A stretch of DNA of 64,000 nt from contig NZ_BOSJ01000001.1 in assembly GCF_018403285.1 (NCBI RefSeq), positions 1 to 64,000 of the forward strand, given 5' to 3'. Within the stretch, counting starts at the first letter, position 1; the number at the start of each line of letters is the position of its first letter. A program made the translations under genes and the position numbers. Shown piece by piece: positions 51,503 to 61,392 of this stretch. The notes under the pieces are model-generated. The model ran no database searches and was not told the DNA's origin. It saw nothing but the letters and a program-made list of their open reading frames with translations. Source of the stretch: Paenibacillus sp. J45TS6. Lineage in GTDB: Bacteria; Bacillota; Bacilli; Paenibacillales; Paenibacillaceae.

Positions 51503-51555
51503 CATTATTTTTATTATGAATTCATTAAAAATGGAGTCTGTCTCGTATATATAGA

Positions 51556-52011
51556 TTACAGCGACTTGCTGAACCGATACCCATGTTTGATAAAACCGAT
51601 ATGCTCGTAAAATGGATATGAAGACTTATGTTGATCCCGATTGCCTTCGATAATAAGCAATTTTTCGCTTCCATGTTCACGTGCCCAGCTCTCAGCCAGC
51701 TCCAGTAGTCTACGCCCAATTCCTTCACCTCGGTGTGAATGACGGACAATAAGGGAAGTAATTTGTGTTGCTTGATTACGGCTTGCATGAGATTGAATAC
51801 ACTGCAAACCTAGTAAACCAACTACTTCATTTTCTACTTCCGCTACCAACATACAAGCTTTCTCGCTCGTTTGACTCATCTGGATGCGTTCCCTCATGAC
51901 TCCAGGGGTAGCTGGATATCTGACCTCATGCATCAGACTCGTTACCGCATCCACATCGTACAGTTCGCATGCTCGAATCGTCAGTACTGGGGCCTCTACA
52001 TTACTTAACAT
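51556..52011 (-). CDS. GNAT-family N-acetyltransferase
   Basis: The 151-residue protein has the GNAT fold: VEDA-like start [18 protein letters not shown], the CoA-binding loop [18 protein letters not shown], and the β4-β5 region [16 protein letters not shown]. The substrate is not evident. Its start overlaps the purT stop by 11 bases, so it is translated along with PurT. Confidence 0.88.
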   Translation of the reverse strand: MLSNVEAPVLTIRACELYDVDAVTSLMHEVRYPATPGVMRERIQMSQTSEKACMLVAEVENEVVGLLGLQCIQSHASRNQATQITSLIVRHSHRGEGIGRRLLELAESWAREHGSEKLLIIEGNRDQHKSSYPFYEHIGFIKHGYRFSKSL

Positions 52012-53188
52012 GGTTAACCTCCACTTTCAACATATTTGCGGCTTGTTTTGCCGTATCTCGTGCACTCTCTACATTGGGTGATGCACTTAAAGCTACTGCC
52101 ATTCTTCTTCCTACTTTAGTCTCAGGTTTTCCGAATAAACGAACCTGAGTTCTTGGTAAAGATAGTGCTTCAGACACGCCAAGAATTTTGTAGGATGCTG
52201 TCTCTAAATCTGCTTTTAGTGTAGCAGAAGCTCCTGGTGTTAACAACTCCACTCCCGTAACTGGAAAACCAAGAATTGCCCTTACATGAAGTGCGAATTC
52301 AGATAGGTCCTGCGTAACCATGGTTACCATTCCGGTATCATGGGGACGTGGAGAAACCTCACTAAATACAACTCCATCCTTCGTCAGAAAAAGTTCAACC
52401 CCAAATAAACCGTAGCCTCCAAGTTTATCTGTAATCCGCTTTGCGATTTCTTTTGCTTCATTCAGCTGCTCTTCGCTCATCGGATGTGGTTGCCAAGATT
52501 CTATATAATCCCCATCCTTTTGAATGTGTCCAATAGGTGGGCAAAATACCGTTCCAGATACAGAACGGACAGTCAGCAGGGTAATTTCACTTTCAAATTC
52601 AACAAATGCTTCGACAATTACTCGAGTCGTTTTCGCTCTAGCACCATCCAAGGCAGCATTCCAACTAGATTCAGCATCCTCATAGGTACGGCATACACTT
52701 TGACCTTTACCTGAAGAACTCATCAGCGGTTTTACTACACAAGGAGTTCCCAGTTCACGAACTGCAGCTTGCAAAGTTTCCAGACTGTCTGCAAATCGAT
52801 AAGCAGCTGTAGCAATACCAAGGTCCTCTGCTGCAAGGCGCCGGATTCCTTCCCGGTCCATCGTCAGCTTTGTTGCTCTAGCGGTTGGAACTACACAAAA
52901 TCCTTCTTCTTCAAGCTGAATTAGTGCATCGGTTGCAATTGCTTCAATCTCAGGAACGATTACGTCGGGTTGCTCTTTCCGGATGATCTCTTGTAACAAT
53001 TCTCCATCCAGCATATTAATACAGTATGACCTATGGGCGATTTGCATCGCAGGAGCATTATCGTAGCGATCAACCGCTATGGTCTCCACACCAAGTCTTT
53101 GGGCTTCGATAATGACTTCTTTTCCTAACTCTCCGCTGCCAAGCAGCAGCAACTTTTTGGCTTCAGCCGAAAAAGGAGCACCCCACAT
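52001..53188 (-). CDS. purT: PurT, formate-dependent GAR transformylase
   Basis: PurT is an ATP-grasp enzyme that formylates GAR with formate and ATP in purine synthesis, an alternative to PurN. The 395-residue protein shows [70 protein letters not shown], and [13 protein letters not shown]. It stands apart from the main pur operon. GGGGGATGGGAG precedes the ATG. A coupled GNAT gene follows. Confidence 0.95.
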   Translation of the reverse strand: MWGAPFSAEAKKLLLLGSGELGKEVIIEAQRLGVETIAVDRYDNAPAMQIAHRSYCINMLDGELLQEIIRKEQPDVIVPEIEAIATDALIQLEEEGFCVVPTARATKLTMDREGIRRLAAEDLGIATAAYRFADSLETLQAAVRELGTPCVVKPLMSSSGKGQSVCRTYEDAESSWNAALDGARAKTTRVIVEAFVEFESEITLLTVRSVSGTVFCPPIGHIQKDGDYIESWQPHPMSEEQLNEAKEIAKRITDKLGGYGLFGVELFLTKDGVVFSEVSPRPHDTGMVTMVTQDLSEFALHVRAILGFPVTGVELLTPGASATLKADLETASYKILGVSEALSLPRTQVRLFGKPETKVGRRMAVALSASPNVESARDTAKQAANMLKVEVNHVK

Positions 53189-53319
53189 TCTCTCCCATCC
53201 CCCTATGTGAGAAATCTATTACATTTCTCTATTTTCAGGGTTATTGCGGCAGAATGCAAGAGTGCTCGACTTTTTTCTTGTGAATATTACATGGATTTTC
53301 GTTTTCTAACGAACAAAAT

Positions 53320-55170
53320 TTACAAAAATCTGAATTGCGCTTCAATCAATCCATTATAAATTCCTTTTTGTTGGATGAGTTGTTGATGATTTCCTTGTTC
53401 TTTAATTTCACCATGATCCAGCACGATAATGTTATCTGCATTCCGGATCGTCGAAAGACGGTGAGCGACCATAAATGAAGTTCTGCCTTTTAGAAGCACT
53501 TTCAGTGCTTCTTGTATTTTCAGTTCTGTCTCCGTATCAATACTCGCAGTTGCTTCATCAAGGATTAAGATCCTCGGGTCTGCCAGCAAGGCTCTCGCAA
53601 ATGACAGCAGCTGACGTTGGCCCATGGATAATACATTTCCCCGCTCTTCCACTTCTGTTTCATATCCGCCGGGAAGTTTCACAATAAATTCATGAGCATT
53701 AACTGCTTTCGCGGCTGCCTCTACCTCTTCATCGGTCGCATCCAGGCGCCCGAACCTAATATTATCCCGAATGGTGCCGGAGAAGATAAAGGTGTCCTGA
53801 AGCACAATACCGATCTGGCTTCGCAGACTGCGAATCGTCACATCCCTGATATCATAACCATCAATCGTCAGCTTGCCATCGGTCACATCATAAAATCGGC
53901 TAAGCAGATTAATAATCGTACTTTTACCGGAACCAGTATGGCCAACCAGCGCAATAGACTGCCCTGCTTTGACGTCAAGATCAATTCCTTTGAGCGCCTG
54001 ACGTCCTTTTTCATATTCAAAAACAATATGTTCGAATGTAATGTCGCCCTTGATTGACGGAATTGGAACCGCATTTGGCTTATCGGCAATGCCAGGTTCT
54101 TCATCCATAAATTCAAAGATACGTTCTGAAGATGCCATAGCGACAAGAAGCTGATTATACATCTGGCCTAACCGGTTAATCGGATCCCAAAAGTTTCCGA
54201 CATAGTTAGCAAAAGCGACCAGAAGACCAATGGTGAGTTCACCTGATTGGATAAGAAACGCCCCGTACCAGAATAAGATTAAGGAACCTACCCCGCCTGT
54301 AATTTCGATCAGCGGTCCGAATGCTTGGTTCATTGTCGAAGCTCTATTCCAGGATTTACGGCTCGTCGCATTCATTTGATCAAAGAACTTCATGTTCTCA
54401 TCTTCTTGTGTGTAAGCTTGAGTAACACGAATCCCTTGAATGGATTCATTAAGATGTGAATTAATTCGTGAATTTTTCATACGTACATCTTGCCAGGCCC
54501 GCCTGATTCGAACTCTGAGTTTCGTCGATATAAGGAACATTACCGGTACCGTTAGAATCACGGCGAGCCCCAGTTTCCAGTTAATAAAGAGCAAAATGAT
54601 CATAATCCCAACGAGCTGTACGCAGTCAATCATCAGGTTAACCACCCCGTTGGTGAACAAATCCTGTAATGAGTTGATGTCGTTGGTTATTCGAACCATA
54701 ACAGAACCGGCAGGTCTTTTATCAAAAAAGGAGAATGATAATTTCTGTATATGTTTAAACAAATCCGTTCTAAGGTCGTAAATAACCCGTTGTCCTATAA
54801 TATTCGTATATTTAATTCGGTAAGTAGCCGCAGCCCACTGAATAATATATAGGAGCAAAATCCCCCCTGCAATCCAGTATAACAGTCTGAGACTCGGCGA
54901 CCCTTCAGCCGGTGCGATCGCTTTATCGATGGCAAGACTTGTAAGATAAGGTACGGTCAATTTTGTAATTGTTCCGAGGATCATCATAACAATAATGATC
55001 GGCAGTAACTGTTTTGCATAAGGTTTCATATAAGAGAACAACCGAGTGAACTCTCCCCAGTTAAACGGCTTTTCTATCACCTCATCATCTTGATAGACAA
55101 ATCGTTCCTGGTTCTTATTTTCCTTCGTACCTGGAATCTTCTTGCTTTCTGCTGCTGTATCTGCACTCAT
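53320..55170 (-). CDS. Heterodimeric ABC exporter subunit with canonical catalytic Glu
   Basis: The 616-residue half-transporter has an N-terminal extension of about 55 charged residues, six transmembrane helices and a nucleotide-binding domain. Walker A is GHTGSGKST, and Walker B ends LILDEATASID with the catalytic Glu (near 538). The signature is LSMGQ rather than LSGGQ. Together with the partner at 55167, this is the split pattern of heterodimeric multidrug exporters such as BmrCD or TM287/288. It overlaps the partner's stop by four bases. Confidence 0.9.
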   Translation of the reverse strand: MSADTAAESKKIPGTKENKNQERFVYQDDEVIEKPFNWGEFTRLFSYMKPYAKQLLPIIIVMMILGTITKLTVPYLTSLAIDKAIAPAEGSPSLRLLYWIAGGILLLYIIQWAAATYRIKYTNIIGQRVIYDLRTDLFKHIQKLSFSFFDKRPAGSVMVRITNDINSLQDLFTNGVVNLMIDCVQLVGIMIILLFINWKLGLAVILTVPVMFLISTKLRVRIRRAWQDVRMKNSRINSHLNESIQGIRVTQAYTQEDENMKFFDQMNATSRKSWNRASTMNQAFGPLIEITGGVGSLILFWYGAFLIQSGELTIGLLVAFANYVGNFWDPINRLGQMYNQLLVAMASSERIFEFMDEEPGIADKPNAVPIPSIKGDITFEHIVFEYEKGRQALKGIDLDVKAGQSIALVGHTGSGKSTIINLLSRFYDVTDGKLTIDGYDIRDVTIRSLRSQIGIVLQDTFIFSGTIRDNIRFGRLDATDEEVEAAAKAVNAHEFIVKLPGGYETEVEERGNVLSMGQRQLLSFARALLADPRILILDEATASIDTETELKIQEALKVLLKGRTSFMVAHRLSTIRNADNIIVLDHGEIKEQGNHQQLIQQKGIYNGLIEAQFRFL

Positions 55171-56939
55171 GAGTTCACCTGCTTTCCGGGTGCCCGCTGC
55201 TCACGAGCGATATGATCCGCATACTGAATATGATAGACATCTTGGTATTGACCAGGAACTTTAATCAGTTCGTCATGCGTCCCCCGCTGAACTACGTGTC
55301 CTTCGTTAAGCACCAATATTTCATCCGCATGTCGTAATGAAGAAATCCGATGGGCAATAATAAATGTTGTTCTTCCTCGCATAACTTCCTGGAATCCCGA
55401 CTGGATTTCATGTTCTGTCTCCATATCAACCGCACTTGTCGCATCATCAAGAATGAGGATTTTAGGATTCTTGAGCAGCGCTCTCGCGATCGCAATTCTC
55501 TGCTTTTGACCTCCAGATAAGCCCATTCCCCGCTCACCGACAATCGTGTCGTAGCCTAGTGGCATTTCCATGATGAAATCATGGGCTTTTGCAAGTTTAG
55601 AAGCGCGAATGATTTCCTCCATAGATACGTCTTTTAAACCGTATGATATATTATTACGAATACTGGATGAGAACAGGAATGTCTCTTGGAACACGGCCGC
55701 AATCTGACTGCGTAAACTTCGAATGTTGATATCCTTAATCTCCATACCGTCAATCTTGATTGAACCTGAATTAATGTTATAGGCACGCATTAACAGCTGA
55801 ATAATTGTTGATTTACCCGATCCTGTCCCTCCCAGAAAACCAATAACCGTTCCCGGTGGTGCATCCAGATTAATATCTGTAACAGCTGCTATTTTGTTTC
55901 CGTAAGCAAAGGTCACATTCTCAAAAGAGACATGCCCCTTAACCTGCTCGGGCGCAAGAATAATAGAATCCTCTGTATCCTGAACATCAATAGGCTGATT
56001 AAGTAACTCCAGTACGCGTTCACCGGAGGCTTTGGACTGTGTATAGTTATTGATATGGAAACCAATATTCCACATCGGTCCGATTATGTACCAAATTAAA
56101 CTAAAGAAAGCAACAAGTTGGCCTAATGATAATTCTTTTTGTATGACTAATCTGCCGCCTACAACAAGAAGTAATATTACACTCATCGAAGCCAGTAGTT
56201 CCATGATCGGGAAAAACTTAGCCCATAACGATGATGCAAAAATCTGATTCGTCTTGTAGCGTTCATTCCGAATGGAGAACTTATCTACCTCATGCGGCTC
56301 ACGAGCAAACGATTTAACGGTACGCACTCCGGTCACATTTTCTTGAACAGCTGTGGTAAGTGAACTCATTGCCAGCCGCATTTCTTGGAAAGCAGGGTGG
56401 ATTTGTGTTTCAAATTTTAGAGCAACCATCACAAGGATCGGCATGAAGATCATCGTAATTAAGGTCAGCTGCCAATTAATTGAGAACATCATAATCGACC
56501 CAAACAGAACCATGAGAACCATATTTAAAATCTGGGCAAAACCGAACCCGATAAAGTTACGAATTGCTTCGAGGTCACCGGTTAGCCGTGACATCAGGTC
56601 CCCTGTCTTAGCCGTATCATAATAGCGGAAAGACAAAAACTGTAGTTTTTCGTAACATGCATTACGTAAACGATAAGCAAGATAGTTACCAAGCCTAGCG
56701 CCAAAAAAGCCGTGCAAGAACTGCAATGATGATTTTAAGATGACCACTCCGAGTACGGTTAGGGCAAGCATGGGAACGCCTTCAAAATTACGAGGCGTTA
56801 TCATATCATCAATGAGTACCCTCAGTAGATTCGGGTATATAAGCCCGAGTGCAGTCGCTAAGGCCAAGCAAAATATTGATAAAAACAACAAAATACGTTT
56901 GGACCAGAAGAAGCTCTGCAGCTGCCTGAGAACATCCAT
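55167..56939 (-). CDS. Heterodimeric ABC exporter subunit with degenerate catalytic site
   Basis: The 590-residue half-transporter has six transmembrane helices, Walker A GGTGSGKST and the canonical signature LSGGQKQR. Its Walker B reads LILDDATSAVD: Asp replaces the catalytic Glu (near 497). It also has the H loop AHRISSL. In heterodimeric exporters this subunit carries the degenerate site while the partner contributes the active one. AAGGAGGAG precedes the ATG. An upstream 61-codon frame with its own ribosome site overlaps its start and may be a leader. Confidence 0.92.
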   Translation of the reverse strand: MDVLRQLQSFFWSKRILLFLSIFCLALATALGLIYPNLLRVLIDDMITPRNFEGVPMLALTVLGVVILKSSLQFLHGFFGARLGNYLAYRLRNACYEKLQFLSFRYYDTAKTGDLMSRLTGDLEAIRNFIGFGFAQILNMVLMVLFGSIMMFSINWQLTLITMIFMPILVMVALKFETQIHPAFQEMRLAMSSLTTAVQENVTGVRTVKSFAREPHEVDKFSIRNERYKTNQIFASSLWAKFFPIMELLASMSVILLLVVGGRLVIQKELSLGQLVAFFSLIWYIIGPMWNIGFHINNYTQSKASGERVLELLNQPIDVQDTEDSIILAPEQVKGHVSFENVTFAYGNKIAAVTDINLDAPPGTVIGFLGGTGSGKSTIIQLLMRAYNINSGSIKIDGMEIKDINIRSLRSQIAAVFQETFLFSSSIRNNISYGLKDVSMEEIIRASKLAKAHDFIMEMPLGYDTIVGERGMGLSGGQKQRIAIARALLKNPKILILDDATSAVDMETEHEIQSGFQEVMRGRTTFIIAHRISSLRHADEILVLNEGHVVQRGTHDELIKVPGQYQDVYHIQYADHIAREQRAPGKQVNS

Positions 56940-57128
56940 GTTTCTCCTCCTTCAAAATATTTACTTTTTTACGAACATTAATGAAGTTTATCACCGCATT
57001 ACCACCTCGGCAAAGCGAGAATCAACTCATATTTCGCCTTCTTTTCGTATGATTGGGCAATAACAGGAATTAATCACCATCTCTCAATTAAATGGTCAGC
57101 AATCCTCCCCTATTCAGGGTCATATGCG

Positions 57129-57173
57129 CAAAAAAACACCCCCGCTGCGAAAAAAGCATAGGAAGGGTGTTTT
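57129..57173 (-). terminator. Terminator of the dynamin gene
   Basis: AAAACACCC / GGGTGTTTT around a 23-base loop that includes smaller pairs, followed by TTTTTTT on the minus strand, just after the dynamin stop at 57182. Confidence 0.8.
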
Positions 57174-57181
57174 CTGTACTC

Positions 57182-60100
57182 TTAAATATGTGATTCCTGT
57201 TCGAGTGAAGATAATTTTTGGGCAAGCAGGACTAACTTTTCTGAATCATCTGCTAAATCCAGGGCTGCAACTAGTCCAGAAATATTCTCTTTCCACTGCT
57301 CACTGAGATCTAGGGAGACCTCATAAAACGATGTCCGAATAAGTGATTGATAGTAGTCTTTCAGCAGAGACTCATTCCCCTGTAACTGTTTACTAATGAA
57401 TTGTTTAAGCTCTGGATCAAGGACTTGCTGTAGCTCTTTTCTACCGTTGCCTTCAAAAAAGGATTTTGGGTTCTTGAAATATTTCCAAAACAGTTTAAAT
57501 TCTATACTCTCCTGTTCTTCCCCCGTCCCCAGAGACGGAGTTTCCCAACCCTTCGATAAACTGACCGACAGTGAGATGCCTGGTGTCAGCCCACTGAGTT
57601 CGTCAGCCATTTCCTCTGCAGCGAAAGTCACCAGCTGTTTCCCTTTGTTCTCTAACCGAATGGACGTTGCAAGCAGCTCTTGCTGCATTTCAAGATTCAG
57701 CATTCGAAGCAGTTCCCGGCCTGAAGAGATAAATATGGCTTTTAAGTCACCCGCATCTTCTCGAAGTACAGAGGGGTGAAAGGCTTCGGACATAAACTCT
57801 GAAATGCGATAACCAATACGCTGTCCTGTATGAAAGATTAATTCCTGAGTCTCCTGAGCAATCTCGTGGTCTTTTGATTGATTTGATAGCCGCTGAAGAA
57901 GCTGCTCTCCCTGTGCGAGTGCCCTTTCTAGTTCTTCTTTACGACGTTCTCTCACTTCTGCTCCCTGACGCGCATCTTGAACCCACTGTTCTACTCTTTT
58001 GCGGGCAATTTGAATATCTTTATTTGCTTCAAGCAGGGCTATATCTAGTAACTCTTCTCCTGCAAATGTGCTGAACGCTTGTTCAAACTCCGTAAAACCT
58101 GACTCAGCAAGCTTATCTTCATTCTCCGTTTGCTTGGCATCAAGGGCTTGCAGACTAGAAACTGCATATAGGTGGGGAGACCTCACCCCATTTTGTTGTA
58201 GTTTCTCGCTGACATGCTCTTTAACTAGTTCCAGTTCTTCGGAAGAAGCTGCAAGATCCGCTGCATTGATCACAAAAAACATATTATCAAGGGACTTCGT
58301 GTCCTTAACCCGGCCCAGTTGATTCAGGAACTGCCTGTCTCCCTGAGAGAAAGCATGGTTGTAATACGTTATAAACACGAGAGCATCTGCATTCTTCATA
58401 TAGTTAAATGTTACTCCGGTATGTCTTGCATTAATGGAGTCTGCTCCCGGTGTATCGACGATGATGATCCCTTGATTGGTTAGATCACAGCTATAATACA
58501 AATCAATCGACTCTACAAAGCAGGATTTCGATTCTTCAGCAACATAAGCACGGTATTCTTCCATATTCACTACAAAAGATCGTCCCAGCTTGGACAAAGC
58601 ATCATCATATCCACTGGCTGCCGCCTTCAAAAAACTATAATGCGGACGGCCCGCCGGATGTACTTGCTGCGGAGTTACCGCACTCACGGCCGCCCTCCAT
58701 GTCTTCTCGTCTGGAACACCAAGTCCCAGCAGATTAAAAGAAAACGTCAAATCCGCCCAGACGCTGGCTTTGGACTTCATCGTCACTTGTGCTGTCCGGT
58801 GCGTCATGTCTTCTGGCGGCGCCATAATCCGGTTTATTGCCGCCGTGGTTGGGTGCGGCGATACCGGAAGTACGGCCTCGCCAAGCAAAGCACTGGCGAA
58901 TGATGATTTGCCGGCGCTGAACGCACCAAACAGCGCCAAAGTGAATGTTCCCCTGTCAAAGGATGCCGCGCGTGTATTCAGCCCCCGTACCGCCGAGTTC
59001 ATAGCGGAATAGGGAGCTAGATGGGCTGCGGCCTCGCGTAATCTTGTTGCAGCGGCAGACAAACGCTCATACCTGCGAGCAGCAAGAGCCGGTCGCTCCT
59101 TGCGCACAGTAAGGGAGCCCTTATCCTCGGAAACCGTTACATTTCGTTCTACACCGGTTCCGGTTAGATCTGCTGCTGTTTCCACCGGAGCAGTCCTGTG
59201 ACTGACCTCTGGTAATAGCTCCGAGGTCAGTGTTGTCATTGCCGGGAGCATCACACGCACTGCCGCTGCCGTATCCTGAATATGCTGCTCCAACTGGGAT
59301 AACTGATTAGCAACCTTATTTTTCACATCCAGCTGTTTTCTTTGTTCCTCCAAAGCCACAAGGACAGGTGCATTTTTCTCAGACAGCTCATGAAGCAGAT
59401 CATCTGCCAATTCAAGAGCGGACCTCCGGTAGGATGCAATTAGGTCTGCCCGCAGATCTTTACAATAATTTAGTACATATTCCCCCGTGATCTGCGTATC
59501 AGGTGCTTTACGTTTCGTAATCAGTTCTATCTCAGGAGTGTACAGATTCGCTTCTAGTTTCTCGTTCCACTCCTCATTCCACAATCCATGAGACTGCCCG
59601 AGTCCCCTTAACAGACTCCGAAGATGGAAGGCAATTTGCCCGTCCGCTTGTCTCGTAAAAAGATCCCAAAATTGCTGCAGACGTGCTTCTTTTTCTTGCT
59701 CTGTCTTCCCTGAACTAAATAAAAAACCAACTTTAAACCCTGGGCGCCGGCTTTCTAGATAACTCTCAGCAGCTGATCTCACGTCTGCGGGCGTGATGTT
59801 GGCAGAAGACAGCAACTGATCTGTCTCCGTTCGAAATTGTTTTCTTTCTTCACCTGTCATTTCACTTATCTGTGCAATGTCTTGATTAAAACGTGAGGTC
59901 TCTGAAGCGAGTCTAGCCGCACCTTCTTCTCCTCCAAGCTCATTTAGCATTTGTTCTTTCATGTCCTCATGTTTTGCTTGCCAGTTCTTGATAAATTCTT
60001 CTCCTACATGACGGGTAGACGAGGCAATACTGTGCTGAATAAGGTCTGATCGGAGATCAGGGATTGTTTTAACGAGTTGAACTAATTCATTCCACTGATT

Positions 60101-60862
60101 ATATGGATGTGCCTTCTGTTTCAACGTTGTGAATAAGAGACCCGCATAGGTAACTTCCCACGCAGCAAACACATCCTCTACAGCACTTCGGTACGCTGAA
60201 AAGCTGAGCTCTTGTTCACGATGTTTATCAATCTGCGTCACAACTAAATAAAGGGGCTTACCCCAATCGGACAAGCTCTTTGCAAAAGATAAGTTATTCT
60301 CCGATTGCACATGGTTATAATCCATCACATAGAAAACAGCATCAGCCAGATGTAAAGCTGAATCCGTTGCTTTCTTGTGAGCGTCGTCGGTCGAGTCTAC
60401 ACCAGGTGTATCCAGTAGAACAGCATGCTCTTGCAAAAGAGGAACCTCATCCCATACCTCGATATAAGAGTACTGTTCACCATTCTTACAATACTCATCT
60501 AATTCTTCAGGCATTGCTACGATGGGACTTATTTCGTCGGAAGAGATTTGTCCTTCCCCTTCTTGCAACGTTTGATATATTTTAGCTAACTTCGGTCCAT
60601 TTCGAATAGCCACTACATTGGCACTCGTAGGAACAGGACTTGCTGGGAGTACTTTTTTACCACATAGACTATTAATCAGACTTGATTTGCCGGCTGAAAA
60701 ATGACCGCAAAAAGCAATCGTCACTTCATCTACGGCCGCTTTCTGAAGTAAATCTTCCATGGCAGATGATGCTGTCTTGTCCTCGTGCTGAATAAAAAAC
60801 TGTTGCAGTTCTTGTAAACGCTCTCGCATTTCTTCATTCTGTCTGCTCCTGTGTGTCAGCAT
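57182..60862 (-). CDS. DynA-like bacterial dynamin with two fused GTPase units
   Basis: The 1226-residue protein has two dynamin-type GTPase halves in one chain, as in B. subtilis DynA (YpbR, 1193). First unit: G1 GHFSAGKS (53-60), G3 DTPGVDS, G4 TQID. Second unit: G1 GAFSAGKS (near 645), G3 DTPGADS, G4 in NAAD. Long helical stalks with coiled-coil segments follow each, and hydrophobic stretches may insert into membrane. DynA fuses and repairs membranes, helping under membrane stress and phage attack (family knowledge). A GC-rich patch (about 58600-59200) starts near the second GTPase. GGAG is 12 bases from the ATG. Confidence 0.93.
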   Translation of the reverse strand: MLTHRSRQNEEMRERLQELQQFFIQHEDKTASSAMEDLLQKAAVDEVTIAFCGHFSAGKSSLINSLCGKKVLPASPVPTSANVVAIRNGPKLAKIYQTLQEGEGQISSDEISPIVAMPEELDEYCKNGEQYSYIEVWDEVPLLQEHAVLLDTPGVDSTDDAHKKATDSALHLADAVFYVMDYNHVQSENNLSFAKSLSDWGKPLYLVVTQIDKHREQELSFSAYRSAVEDVFAAWEVTYAGLLFTTLKQKAHPYNQWNELVQLVKTIPDLRSDLIQHSIASSTRHVGEEFIKNWQAKHEDMKEQMLNELGGEEGAARLASETSRFNQDIAQISEMTGEERKQFRTETDQLLSSANITPADVRSAAESYLESRRPGFKVGFLFSSGKTEQEKEARLQQFWDLFTRQADGQIAFHLRSLLRGLGQSHGLWNEEWNEKLEANLYTPEIELITKRKAPDTQITGEYVLNYCKDLRADLIASYRRSALELADDLLHELSEKNAPVLVALEEQRKQLDVKNKVANQLSQLEQHIQDTAAAVRVMLPAMTTLTSELLPEVSHRTAPVETAADLTGTGVERNVTVSEDKGSLTVRKERPALAARRYERLSAAATRLREAAAHLAPYSAMNSAVRGLNTRAASFDRGTFTLALFGAFSAGKSSFASALLGEAVLPVSPHPTTAAINRIMAPPEDMTHRTAQVTMKSKASVWADLTFSFNLLGLGVPDEKTWRAAVSAVTPQQVHPAGRPHYSFLKAAASGYDDALSKLGRSFVVNMEEYRAYVAEESKSCFVESIDLYYSCDLTNQGIIIVDTPGADSINARHTGVTFNYMKNADALVFITYYNHAFSQGDRQFLNQLGRVKDTKSLDNMFFVINAADLAASSEELELVKEHVSEKLQQNGVRSPHLYAVSSLQALDAKQTENEDKLAESGFTEFEQAFSTFAGEELLDIALLEANKDIQIARKRVEQWVQDARQGAEVRERRKEELERALAQGEQLLQRLSNQSKDHEIAQETQELIFHTGQRIGYRISEFMSEAFHPSVLREDAGDLKAIFISSGRELLRMLNLEMQQELLATSIRLENKGKQLVTFAAEEMADELSGLTPGISLSVSLSKGWETPSLGTGEEQESIEFKLFWKYFKNPKSFFEGNGRKELQQVLDPELKQFISKQLQGNESLLKDYYQSLIRTSFYEVSLDLSEQWKENISGLVAALDLADDSEKLVLLAQKLSSLEQESHI

Positions 60863-60973
60863 GTCCTAGTCAGGCTCCTTCTCAACTAATCTTTTCAACC
60901 AAATATGTACATTTTATCACTCAGAACTGGAGATTTGAACCTAATTTCGTAAAATCTTTCAGAATAAAAATAA

Positions 60974-61032
60974 AACCGACTCCCTCGCTCGATAAGAAAG
61001 ATCACTTTCTTATCGGAACGTGGGACTCGGTT
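60974..61032 (-). terminator. Large hairpin terminator after the small gene near nth
   Basis: Outer stem ACCGAGTCCC / GGGAGTCGGT and inner CCGATAAGAAAG / CTTTCTTATCG form one long branched-free hairpin, followed by TTTTATTTTTATTC on the minus strand. It lies about 60 bp after the stop at 61094. Confidence 0.85.
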
Positions 61033-61093
61033 GATTCGCTGAATAATTCGTTTCCTAGAATACTCAGCCTATTTATTGGGTTTTAGAAATTCA

Positions 61094-61366
61094 TTATTGA
61101 ACTGCATTCTCAAGCGTAGGAAGCAAGATTTCAAATACTTGTCCATGCTGCAGGATTGTGATATTTCTCAATTTATCTTTCATTACAACCACTTCAGTCT
61201 TTTGAGACATACGCTCAAGATAATGCTCAGGAACATCGCCGGAATGGCTTACTGTAATTCCTTCGATTTCTTTTTCCTCATTTTCACTCATTTCAGTTGT
61301 CACTACTTCTTCAAAAATATCAGAAAAAGCGTCAAATTTGTCTGTGTACACGGAAATGCATTTCAT
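61094..61366 (-). CDS. Small acidic hypothetical protein downstream of nth
   Basis: This soluble protein of about 90 residues begins MKCISVYTDKF. It is acidic in the middle (SENEEKEIEGITV), then HSGDVPEHYLERM, and ends in strand-like VEVVVMKDKLRNITILQHGQVFEIL. I do not recognise it. The start at 61366 has GAGG nine bases upstream; a start three codons earlier touches the site. It lies 26 bp after nth and shares its transcript. The run of conserved-looking strands suggests a real, probably cytosolic protein. Confidence 0.7.
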   Translation of the reverse strand: MKCISVYTDKFDAFSDIFEEVVTTEMSENEEKEIEGITVSHSGDVPEHYLERMSQKTEVVVMKDKLRNITILQHGQVFEILLPTLENAVQ

Positions 61367-61392
61367 TTTTCTCATCCTCTACTATTCGTTTA

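Noticed and set aside
53271-53320. TTCGTT-AGAA-AACGAA hairpin as a terminator after the ABC exporter pair
   Set aside because: The stem is only six bases and lacks a T tract; it may be chance in AT-rich sequence.
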